Source: Nitrosomonadales bacterium
GTDB taxonomy: Bacteria > Pseudomonadota > Gammaproteobacteria > Burkholderiales > SG8-41
Direction of reading: 5' to 3'
Length of the DNA: 8,340 nt
NCBI GenBank assembly: GCA_009885185.1
Contig: VFLF01000369.1
Span: forward strand, 1 to 8,340
Position 1 is the stretch's first letter. Each line of letters opens with the position of its first letter. The position numbers were made by a program, and so were the translations under genes. Below, in pieces: positions 1-6,204 of the stretch. The notes beneath the pieces were generated by a model. It worked only from the letters and a program-made list of their open reading frames with translations. It did not search any database and had not been told where the DNA came from.

Positions 1-1211
1 AAGGCGCGGTCGCCGGCATGCTGCAACCGTTCGCCATGTACACCATCTTTCGCGTGTTTCCGTCCGATCAGCGCGGTACCGCGATGGGTTTTTTCGGCAT
101 GAGCGTGATACTGGGCCCGGCGCTGGGTCCCACGCTGGGCGGCATCATGATTGATCAGTTTAACTGGCGTTATATTTTTTACGTAGCCGCACCCGTGTGC
201 ATCGCCGCCATACTGCTCGGCAGCGTATTCATGCCGGAGCGCGAGGAAACTGGCGAACGCATGCGCTTTGACTGGATCGGCTTTTTGCTGATGACGGTTG
301 CGCTGGCGTGTTTACTCACCGGGCTTTCCAACGGCCAGCGCGAGGGCTGGCACTCCAACTTTGTGCTGGGACTGTTCACCGTGGCATTGCTCGGCGGCAT
401 CGCGTTTTTGTGGTGGGAGCTCAACACCGATCACCCGCTGGTCGACCTGAAAGTGTTCGCCAGTGTGCCGTTCGCGGCAGCCGCGGCGGTGGCGTGCATC
501 TTCGGCGTGGGCCTGTTCGGCTCGACGTATCTCGTGCCGCTGTATGTGCAGACCGTGCAGCACTTCACGCCATTGGCGGCGGGTTTGCTGCTGATGCCGG
601 CGGGGCTGCTGATGGGCGTGGCGATGCCGATCGCGGGCTATTTGAGCGACCGCATCGCCGCGCGCAACATGATCTTTGCCGGCCTGCTGTGCTTCAGCGT
701 GTCGTCGTTCTGGCTGGCACAGGTGGATGCCAACATGGCCTTCTGGACCATCGCGTGGGCAGTGGTGATTTCACGCATCGGTCTGGCCATCATGAAACCA
801 TCGCTCAACGTTGCCGCGCTGCGCGCGCTGCACCCCGACTTGTTGAGTCAGGGCGCGGGCATGATTAACTTCGCGCGGCAACTGGGCGGCGCGTTCGGCG
901 TCAACCTGCTATCGGTGACGCTCGACCGGCGTACGTTTTTTCACAGCGACACCCTCACCGCCACACAAACGCCGGGTAACAGCACCACGGCCGAGCTGCT
1001 TCGCAACATCCAGGGATTGCTCGCACAATCGGGGGTGCCGGAAGACATGCAGGCCGCTGGCGCGCTGCATTACCTCGGCCGCGTCATTCACGCGCAAGCC
1101 TACACGTTCGGATTTCGCGACAGCTTTTTGATGATTGCGGTGATCTTCACGTTTGCGCTGATCCCGGCGTGGATCATGGGGAAGCGTGGGCCGGTGAGGA
1201 TTCAGGATTGA
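1..1211 (+). CDS. DHA2-type MFS multidrug exporter (5' truncated by window edge)
   Basis: This is the C-terminal part of a 14-helix major facilitator of the DHA2 (EmrB/QacA) group, an inner-membrane proton-driven exporter of drugs or other toxic compounds. The frame is open from base 3 and reads GAVAG before the first ATG at 18, so that ATG is internal and the true start lies upstream of the window. About 402 residues remain. Near the start is the family's motif C, GPALGPTLGG (about residues 33-42 counted from base 18), followed by NWRYIFY, a hallmark of helices 5-6. Many further hydrophobic helices follow, with a loop YLSDRIAARNM resembling the cytoplasmic motif A of the second half. Roughly the first three helices are missing. 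The last four codons and the TGA lie inside a heptamer repeat array, so the extreme C-terminus (RIQD) is repeat-encoded. The substrate cannot be inferred. Confidence 0.93.
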   Translation, partial: GAVAGMLQPFAMYTIFRVFPSDQRGTAMGFFGMSVILGPALGPTLGGIMIDQFNWRYIFYVAAPVCIAAILLGSVFMPEREETGERMRFDWIGFLLMTVALACLLTGLSNGQREGWHSNFVLGLFTVALLGGIAFLWWELNTDHPLVDLKVFASVPFAAAAAVACIFGVGLFGSTYLVPLYVQTVQHFTPLAAGLLLMPAGLLMGVAMPIAGYLSDRIAARNMIFAGLLCFSVSSFWLAQVDANMAFWTIAWAVVISRIGLAIMKPSLNVAALRALHPDLLSQGAGMINFARQLGGAFGVNLLSVTLDRRTFFHSDTLTATQTPGNSTTAELLRNIQGLLAQSGVPEDMQAAGALHYLGRVIHAQAYTFGFRDSFLMIAVIFTFALIPAWIMGKRGPVRIQD

Positions 1212-1219
1212 GGATTGAG
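1197..1219 (+). repeat. Left array of 7-bp tandem repeats (AGGATTS), inverted partner of 1238-1267
   Basis: Three head-to-tail heptamers (AGGATTC, AGGATTG, AGGATTG) plus AG. They overlap the last codons and TGA stop (1209-1211) of the exporter. Bases 1197-1212 are perfectly complementary to 1238-1253, and 1204-1219 are perfectly complementary to 1252-1267, so two alternative 16-bp stems are possible. Confidence 0.9.
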
Positions 1220-1237
1220 TAACCCCTCCTCGGCCTG

Positions 1238-1267
1238 CTCAATCCTGAATCCTCAATCCTCAATCCT
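1238..1267 (-). repeat. Right array of 7-bp tandem repeats (CTSAATC), inverted partner of 1197-1219
   Basis: Four heptamers (CTCAATC, CTGAATC, CTCAATC, CTCAATC) plus CT, the same unit as the left array on the opposite strand. The array ends 5 nt before the ATG at 1273, where a ribosome-binding site would normally sit. A transcript crossing both arrays could fold into a long hairpin with an 18-25 nt separation. There is no T-run after it, so a classic intrinsic terminator is not supported. Confidence 0.9.
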
Positions 1268-1272
1268 AATAG

Positions 1273-2244
1273 ATGATTATGAAAAGATACCTGCAACTAC
1301 TGCCCGCCACACTCTCGTGCGCCTTCGTATGCACCGCCGCGCAGGCCTACCCCGACCGCCCGGTGCGCATGATGGTGCCCTTCCCGCCCGGCGGCGCCAA
1401 TGACATCGTGGCCCGGCTGGTGGCGCAAAAGCTCTCCGAGCGCTGGGGCAAGCCCGTGGTGATCGACAACCGCGCCGGCGCGGGCGGCAACATCGGCACC
1501 GAAGTCGGTGCGCGCGCCAACCCCGACGGCTACACGCTGACCATCGGCTCCACCAGCACCTACATCACCAACGTGGTGCTGGATGCCAAGCTACCGTTCG
1601 ATCCGCGTCGCGATTTCGCTCCCATCTCGCTGATCGTCACCGCGCCGAATGTGATGGTGGCGCATCCGTCCGTGCCGGCGAGCACGGTGCCGGAGTTCAT
1701 CAAATACGCCAAGGCGAATGCGAAGAAAATCAATTATTCATCCTTCGGCGAGGGCAGTTCCTCGCACCTGATCGGCGAAATGTTCAAAAACGCCGCAGGC
1801 ATCACCATGCAGCACGTGCCCTACAAGGGCGGCGCGCTCGCGCTGGCCGCGGTGATGGGCGGTGAAACGCACCTGACTTTTTCCAACCTGTCGGTGGCAT
1901 TACCCCAGGTCAAGGCGGGCAAGGTCAAAGCCATCGCAGTCACCAGCGCCAAACGAGCCACCGCGCTGCCGGAATCACCCACCGTGGCCGAATCAGGCCT
2001 CACCGGATTTGAAGCCGTCGCCTCGGTGGGCATCATGGCGCCGACCGGCACCACGCGCGCGCTGGTCATGCGCGTGAATCAGGATGTGCATGCGGTGGTC
2101 AATGACGCCGCGATGAAAGAACAGTTTATCTCGCGCGGACTGGAAATCGCACTATCGACACCGGAGGAATTCGGGCGCTATATGCGCGTGGAAATCGAGC
2201 GCTGGGGCAAGGTGGTGCGCGAGGCGGGGATACGGGGGCAGTAG
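1273..2244 (+). CDS. Bug/TctC-family periplasmic solute-binding protein (intact)
   Basis: A tripartite tricarboxylate transporter-type receptor that captures a small, usually carboxylated, solute in the periplasm. It has 323 residues, the normal family length. The N-terminus MIMKRYLQLL begins a Sec signal peptide, with probable cleavage after AQA (residue 25) and mature start YPDRPVR. Family landmarks in order are VPFPPGGAND (35-44), the first ligand-loop region; DNRAGAGGNIG (65-75); PDGYTL (84-89); HVPYKGG in the middle; and ALPESPTVAESGL in the C-terminal half. The start could be the ATG at 1273 or the one at 1279. Neither has a recognisable Shine-Dalgarno because a repeat array fills that space. 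MKRYLQ from 1279 makes an equally good signal peptide. No TctA/TctB permease gene is adjacent, as is common for this expanded family. The ligand is unknown. Confidence 0.95.
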   Translation: MIMKRYLQLLPATLSCAFVCTAAQAYPDRPVRMMVPFPPGGANDIVARLVAQKLSERWGKPVVIDNRAGAGGNIGTEVGARANPDGYTLTIGSTSTYITNVVLDAKLPFDPRRDFAPISLIVTAPNVMVAHPSVPASTVPEFIKYAKANAKKINYSSFGEGSSSHLIGEMFKNAAGITMQHVPYKGGALALAAVMGGETHLTFSNLSVALPQVKAGKVKAIAVTSAKRATALPESPTVAESGLTGFEAVASVGIMAPTGTTRALVMRVNQDVHAVVNDAAMKEQFISRGLEIALSTPEEFGRYMRVEIERWGKVVREAGIRGQ

Positions 2245-2561
2245 CGTGCAGCAGCCACCGGGCGGGTGGTAATTCCTACCTGTCAATCACGGACCATTTT
2301 GAAATACGCAAAGCCGTGTGCGGGCGACATGCGCGCGAGAACGAAGATTAAATATTATTAAAAAACATATATTTAGACATCAATTCGCATCTACCTTCCC
2401 CTTCACGTCTTATTCTTATCAGGGCCGGCTGGTCTCCGGAAAAACGAAGGTAACGCCTAAAATGCGCGCTTTTCCACGTTAAGTATTTCGGCGGCTGTGC
2501 CGATAATCCGAATCATGACGGTCGTAATTTCCCTAAGCAACCCGCTGAAAAGGAACTGATC
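2245..2561. other. Non-coding stretch with weak hairpin and AT-rich patch
   Basis: No convincing gene in these 317 bases. Just after the Bug stop, CCACC (2255-2259) and GGTGG (2265-2269) can form a short GC hairpin, but no T-run follows, so termination here is doubtful. Bases 2348-2375 are A/T except for one C, unlike the surrounding sequence. No well-spaced -35/-10 pair was found. Confidence 0.5.
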
Positions 2562-2771
2562 ATGACGTTATTATGGGTACTAATAGGCTGGCTGGCGGCC
2601 GGAAGCGCTATTGCATGGATAATCGGGCATGCGTCAGATCTCGGCAGCGTGCCAGAGACCACGACCCCAAGCCACCTTGGTACGGACGCCACCGCGATGC
2701 ATCAGGCTTTGCCTACACATTCAGCGCATTCCCAAGCCAATTTTTCTCTCGCGAACGAACGTGCTCCGTAG
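2562..2771 (+). CDS. Possible small single-pass membrane protein, unknown function
   Basis: A 69-residue ORF whose best support is a good ribosome-binding site, AAGGA (2550-2554), 7 nt before the ATG. The N-terminal part, MTLLWVLIGWLAAGSAIAWI, is strongly hydrophobic and could be one membrane helix or an uncleaved signal anchor. The remaining ~45 residues are polar, rich in Ser, Thr, Ala and His, and show no recognised domain. The protein is not recognised from any family. The flanking DNA is gene-poor on both sides, so it may be a lone small gene or the start of a decayed longer one. The hydrophobic N-terminus coupled to a proper SD makes it better than a random ORF, but coding is unproven. 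Confidence 0.4.
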   Translation: MTLLWVLIGWLAAGSAIAWIIGHASDLGSVPETTTPSHLGTDATAMHQALPTHSAHSQANFSLANERAP

Positions 2772-3055
2772 GCTTGTTGTACAGATTTCACGTACCTGCA
2801 TTCGGAGAATTTAGCTCGTCTTACGGCTTCACGACAACTGGATTCTTCAAGTAAAAACAGAGCACCGATTCCCTACGGGGCCGGTTCACAGGCAAGGTCA
2901 TCTTCCTGACCAGGTCGGGGCCAACACTCCCGTCTAAGGAAACGGCGCCTAAGGCGTTTATAGAACGGACGTCGCACAGCCAGCTTCGCCGCCTGCAAGC
3001 CACCGCTCTTGTCAAACGCCAAGCTTCGCAAACTCAGCCAATACAACCACAAGAT
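2772..3055. other. Non-coding stretch downstream of the isochorismatase-fold gene
   Basis: Nothing recognisable as a gene. Small inverted repeats occur: GGTCA (2896-2900) with TGACC (2907-2911), and CGCCT/AGGCG around 2946-2956. None has a T-run on either strand, so I do not call a terminator. Confidence 0.4.
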
Positions 3056-3643
3056 CTACACCGCGCGTAACAATTCCTCCAACGATGTAATCACTGCGAA
3101 CAGCGGCAGAATTTTCTCGATCTCGATGCGATGCAGTTCAGGATCAGGACTCGCGCAGCAATCCTCGACCACTTTCACATACAGGCCCGCGTCGTCGGCG
3201 TAACGCGCGGCGCTGTCCACCACCATGTGCGTGTGGCAGCCGGTGAGCGCCACCGTATCCACGCCCTGCCGGATGAGCCACGAATACAACTGTGTGTTGA
3301 AAAACGGACTTACCGCGTGCTTGGTGAAAACAATTTCGCTCGGCAGCGGTTTGATCGCATCGGGGAATTCGACGCCCCAGGTGCCGTCAACGATGGCGTT
3401 CATGTCGATCAGGTGTTTTAACCGCGCGGAGCGGCTGATAGCGTCGGCGTAGTCGGCGCGATACGCCACGTTAACGAACGCCACCGGCAGACCCTTGGCG
3501 CGAAACGCGGCCTGCGCTCTGGCGATGTTCGGGATGATCCGGCGCTGTTCGATGATCTTTGCGAAGCCCGTCGCACCCACCTTACCCTTGGAATCGACGA
3601 ACTCGTTTTGAACGTCGAGCACAAGCAATGCAGTTTTGGCCAT
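3056..3643 (-). CDS. Isochorismatase-fold (cysteine hydrolase superfamily) protein lacking the catalytic Cys
   Basis: A 195-residue cytosolic protein of the isochorismatase/nicotinamidase/N-carbamoylsarcosine amidase superfamily. Start chosen at 3643 (MAKTALLVLDVQNEF) because GGAG lies 5 nt upstream and this start puts the conserved first strand at the N-terminus; an upstream in-frame ATG at 3685 would add 14 atypical residues. Family features are Asp10 in LLVLDVQNEF, Lys108 in VFTKHAVSPFFNTQL, and the block TGCHTHMVVDSAARYADDAG (134-153). In active relatives this block reads THMCVD or GC..SGCV, with the nucleophilic Cys where this protein has Val141. Cys136, five residues earlier, matches a non-catalytic Cys of N-carbamoylsarcosine amidases. 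Asp and Lys of the triad are kept while the nucleophile is not, so it probably is not an ordinary cysteine amidohydrolase. EntB/PhzD-like isochorismatases also lack this Cys. Substrate unknown; it stands alone, with no co-directional neighbour. Confidence 0.9.
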   Translation of the reverse strand: MAKTALLVLDVQNEFVDSKGKVGATGFAKIIEQRRIIPNIARAQAAFRAKGLPVAFVNVAYRADYADAISRSARLKHLIDMNAIVDGTWGVEFPDAIKPLPSEIVFTKHAVSPFFNTQLYSWLIRQGVDTVALTGCHTHMVVDSAARYADDAGLYVKVVEDCCASPDPELHRIEIEKILPLFAVITSLEELLRAV

Positions 3644-4180
3644 TATGACTCCAAGGATTAATTGAAGCCTGAATTGTAGCCGCACTGCTCGCTAAAGCAC
3701 CGATGGGGTGGTGCGGGGGGGGGCGACATCCAGGCGATATTAAGTGCGTAGCTACAGCGTTGTAACACCGGACATCAATGCGTCGGCGCCATGTTTGACC
3801 GGCATCATTACTTTAGCTGATGCATGGCTCCGGTGACGGATATTGAGGTTCACCCGTGCCAGCGCGTTAAGTTATCGACTTTGCCGACAAGTAGCATTCT
3901 GGCAGCGCACAACATTTTTGCCTCATGTGCGAGTCCGGTACTTTCTGTGGCCTGACCAAGCAACGTGGCAAGTGATATTACGGGGAAATCCGCGTTGCAC
4001 CGCTTCAGCTCGGCGGAACCGTTGACTGACAAAACCCCATAGCCGAGCGTAACGCCAAGCCTTTCGGGAGATTTGCTATTTTATTAAATATGGACTACCG
4101 TATCACATGTTAAACGAGACAAACCAAGCGGAGGGCACTATCCCAGATTAAGCAGTAATCCTCAGACTACGGAGGGCGCG
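3644..4180. other. 537-bp intergenic stretch without a supported gene
   Basis: Lies between the divergent starts of the isochorismatase-fold gene and the second Bug gene, so it should contain both promoters. It holds a run of nine G (3715-3723), an AT-rich patch around 4076-4091, and an 8-bp direct repeat CGGAGGGC at 4129-4136 and 4170-4177. The second copy contains the ribosome-binding site of the following gene. Short ORFs near 3843-4032 on both strands have no SD or recognisable family. Confidence 0.5.
3673..3678 (-). promoter_or_regulatory. Candidate -10 element for the isochorismatase-fold gene
   Basis: On the minus strand this reads TACAAT, five of six to the sigma-70 consensus, about 30 nt before the start codon at 3643. 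No good -35 lies at 16-18 nt spacing; the closest is TGCTTT at 15 nt. Plausible but weak. Confidence 0.3.
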
Positions 4181-5146
4181 ATGAATCATACAGCCATGGT
4201 GACGGGCTTGCTTTATGCCATCACAGTTTCGGGTGTACAGGCGGCAGAGGCAGGTTACCCAAGCCGCCCCATAAGGTTTGTTGTGCCATTTGCTCCTGGC
4301 GGCCCCAGCGACGTTCTGTCGCGCCTCGTGGGCATGAAACTTAGCGAAAGCATCGGGCAATCGCTCGTCATCGACAATCGCGGCAGCGTGGGTGGCATCG
4401 TCGGCTTCGAAATAGGCGTGAAAGCGCCACCGGACGGCTACACCCTGCTGATGTCCGCCAACAGCTTACTCACCATCAATCCGCACGTCTACGTCAAACT
4501 GCCTTATGACCCGCAGCGCGACTTGTCGCCAGTGACGCAACTGACTTCTGGCGGCAACGTAGTGGTGGTTCACCCGTCAGTGGCGGCCAAATCCATTAAA
4601 GAATTCATCGCCTTGGCCAAGGCCAATCCGGGAAAATTCAATTACGCAACCACCGGCACCGGCAATCTGCTCGGCATCGCGACTTTCAAGTTGGCGGCCG
4701 ACATCGACATGGTTGCCATCGCGTACAAGGGAACCGGACAGGCAGTGATTGAACTTGTCGGCGGGCATGTGCAATTTTTCTTCATGAACCCGCTGGTGGC
4801 CGTCACGAATGTCAATTCGGGCAAGCTGCGCGCGCTGGCCGTCACTTCCCTTACACGAAACCCCGCCCTGCCCGATACGCCGACCGTTGACGAATCGGGA
4901 TTACCCGGATTCAAGAACATCACTTGGCACAGCATTCTGGTACCAGCCGGAACGGCCTAGCCCATCGTGAAGCGGCTGAACACCGAATTGGTCAAGATCG
5001 TGAACTTGCCCGACGTGAAAGAGCGTTTTCTGAGTCAGGGACTCACGCCAGTCGGCTCAACGCCAGAACAGATGCGCGCCCTGATCAAGGAAGAGTCGTT
5101 GGAGTACGGAAAACTAGTCAGGCAAATAGGTCTGACGCCGCAATGA
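4181..5146 (+). pseudogene. Bug/TctC-family solute-binding protein interrupted by an in-frame TAG
   Basis: Periplasmic Bug-type receptor. The frame starts at ATG 4181, 4 nt after a strong GGAGGG (4171-4176). Landmarks are YPSRPIRFVVPFAPGG (26-41), IDNRGSVGGIVG (64-75), PDGYTL (84-89), AYKGTG and ALPDTPTVDESGLPGF. The frame reaches TAG at 4958-4960 (codon 260) in the context PAGTA*PIVKRLN. Reading through, the same frame continues as recognisable family C-terminus (NLPDVKERFLSQGL, TPEQMRALIKEE) to TGA at 5144-5146, giving 321 codons, the normal family length. Lys or Arg is usual at this position and AAG differs from TAG by one base. This is most likely a recent nonsense mutation; a sequencing error or amber suppression are alternatives. 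The signal-peptide region is poor in positive charge. The truncated product would lack the last ~60 residues and probably would not fold properly. Confidence 0.88.
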
Positions 5147-5252
5147 AAATGCGCGATTTGATCGAGCGGGCTGCAGCTTGGCCAGGGACTATACACGTCG
5201 GATCACGGCTTACGACGCTCAGTTGATATTTGCAAGGCCGTTAACTTCCAAG

Positions 5253-5259
5253 AAAGGAG
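5253..5259 (+). promoter_or_regulatory. Ribosome-binding site deciding the SPW-protein start
   Basis: AAAGGAG lies 8 nt before ATG 5268 but only 2 nt before ATG 5262, so 5268 is preferred. The longer open frame from 5178 has no SD and adds no family-like sequence. Confidence 0.7.
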
Positions 5260-5267
5260 TAATGAAC

Positions 5268-5636
5268 ATGACAAACAAGCATGGGCGAAATATTCTTACT
5301 ATCCTTGCGGGCGGATGGTTGCTGATCTCACCGTGGACAATGAACTATTACAATCTCGGATCGGCGGCCTGGAGCGCCAGCATTGTCGGCGCCGCGCTGA
5401 TACTTTCCGAGATTGCAGCGTTTGTTCGTCCTGGGGCATGGGAAGAGTTGCTTGACCTCTGCCTGGGCGCCTACCTGGTCTGTTCGCCCTATTTACTGGG
5501 CTTTACGTCAAGCATCAAGGTGGCGGATAACACCGGCATGATCGGCCTGTTGGTCATTGGACTTGCGATCATTGGCTTGATGGACGAGCCCAATGCCCAG
5601 CGCTGGTGGCACGATCACATGCATCGCTCGGACTAA
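5268..5636 (+). CDS. SPW-repeat inner-membrane protein
   Basis: A 122-residue integral membrane protein with two SPW repeats, each built around a short Ser-Pro-Trp/Tyr motif between helices. The first is LLISPWTM (SPW at 21-23) and the second is VCSPYLLGF (SPY at 73-75). Four hydrophobic stretches at about 9-24, 34-52, 62-78 and 88-105 suggest four membrane helices. The short C-terminal tail is hydrophilic and His/Trp-rich (RWWHDHMHRSD). Length and repeat arrangement fit the SPW family, whose biochemical function is not known. It follows the interrupted Bug gene by 121 bp and converges with the PII-like gene, so it looks like its own transcription unit. No clear promoter was found. The His-rich tail is a visible oddity; whether it binds metal is open. 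Confidence 0.88.
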   Translation: MTNKHGRNILTILAGGWLLISPWTMNYYNLGSAAWSASIVGAALILSEIAAFVRPGAWEELLDLCLGAYLVCSPYLLGFTSSIKVADNTGMIGLLVIGLAIIGLMDEPNAQRWWHDHMHRSD

Positions 5637-5770
5637 GCAGTAGTAGCTGCAGTTAGCTGCTGACGACGTCGGCGTGATCGACGCAATACGCCGCGTCGAC
5701 TAAGGTGGGTCTTGGGCGCGACACGCGAGCGAGGCATCGCATCGGCTGCGCGACCATGCGCGCGGCGACG
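5637..5770. terminator. Hairpin-bearing gap between convergent genes, possible bidirectional terminator
   Basis: Between two convergent genes. The arms 5664-5675 and 5688-5698 can form an 11-bp GC-rich stem (one bulged T at 5669) with a 12-nt loop. No T-run follows on either strand, so factor-independent termination is uncertain. Confidence 0.3.
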
Positions 5771-6070
5771 TTACACCATCAGCTCCATCGGCATCTGAAA
5801 CAAGCGTATGCGCTCGTCGGCTCGGCGCGCTTTTTCATTGGCGGAACGGATCGCCGCGATCAGACCCACCAGCGGCACTTCATCCTCGAACGCAATCATC
5901 AGCACGGTGTTGGTGCTGGCATAACTACCGACGCCGATGTGCGGCTCGGTGCCGTGGCCTTTGCCTTTTGCATGTTCCCAGCGCGTGTAGTAGTCAATAT
6001 TCAACGTCTTCAGTATGCTCGTGACTTGCGCATCGACGTATTCGTTGTAGACCATGAACGTCATTTTCAT
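5771..6070 (-). CDS. PII-like, transporter-associated small protein (PG0541-type)
   Basis: A 99-residue cytosolic protein resembling the PII-like ferredoxin-fold proteins encoded beside RND-type transporters (PG0541 family). Start chosen at 6070 (MKMTFMVYNEYVDAQV) because GGGAGG (complement of 6075-6080) lies 4 nt upstream. The open frame continues to 6166 but the added residues are not family-like. Seen in order are a first strand with the YNEYVDAQVTSIL helix, then DYYTRWEHAKGKGHGTEPHIG (about 28-48), matching the family's Y-T-x-W...G-x-G...PH-G pattern; TNTVLMIAFEDE (about 54-65); and a C-terminal helix and strand ending FQMPMELMV. Family members are thought to regulate or sense for a membrane transporter, with effector mostly unknown. 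No RND or other transporter gene is adjacent here, so its partner is not visible. A perfect 14-bp tandem duplication sits in its leader. Confidence 0.78.
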   Translation of the reverse strand: MKMTFMVYNEYVDAQVTSILKTLNIDYYTRWEHAKGKGHGTEPHIGVGSYASTNTVLMIAFEDEVPLVGLIAAIRSANEKARRADERIRLFQMPMELMV

Positions 6071-6078
6071 ATCGCCTC

Positions 6079-6107
6079 CCGTTAGTGTGGCTCCGTTAGT
6101 GTGGCTC
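6079..6107. repeat. Perfect 14-bp tandem duplication in the leader of the PII-like gene
   Basis: CCGTTAGTGTGGCT occurs twice head to tail (6079-6092, 6093-6106). The copy nearest the gene supplies the first two bases of the GGGAGG ribosome-binding site on the minus strand. Confidence 0.85.
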
Positions 6108-6181
6108 GGCAGGGAAACGTTACACCACATTCGCGGGTGCCTTTTGATCCGGATCAAGCCATGCATTCAGTGATACAACTT

Positions 6182-6201
6182 AAGTATTTGTTTTTAAACA
6201 A
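6182..6201 (+). repeat. Copy 1 of an exact 20-bp AT-rich repeat (intergenic)
   Basis: AAGTATTTGTTTTTAAACAA, identical to 7951-7970. It lies 3 nt beyond the stop codon of the third Bug gene (minus strand). It contains a 6-2-6 inverted repeat, TTGTTT-TT-AAACAA. Confidence 0.92.
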
Positions 6202-6204
6202 CCT

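Noticed and set aside
308..868. Plus-strand open frame inside the exporter gene.
   Set aside because: An Arg/Ala-rich out-of-frame shadow; the exporter frame over the same bases matches a known family throughout.
2255..2269. GC hairpin after the first Bug gene as an intrinsic terminator.
   Set aside because: Only five base pairs and no following T-run; listed merely as a property of the intergenic stretch.
2821..3015. Minus-strand 64-codon ORF downstream of the isochorismatase-fold gene.
   Set aside because: Arg-rich composition without SD or family resemblance. The isochorismatase frame itself also stays open there past its stop, showing that open frames are cheap in this region.
3843..4032. 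Overlapping ~60-codon ORFs on both strands upstream of the second Bug gene.
   Set aside because: No SD, no recognisable domain, and they occupy each other's antisense in a stretch that should hold promoters.
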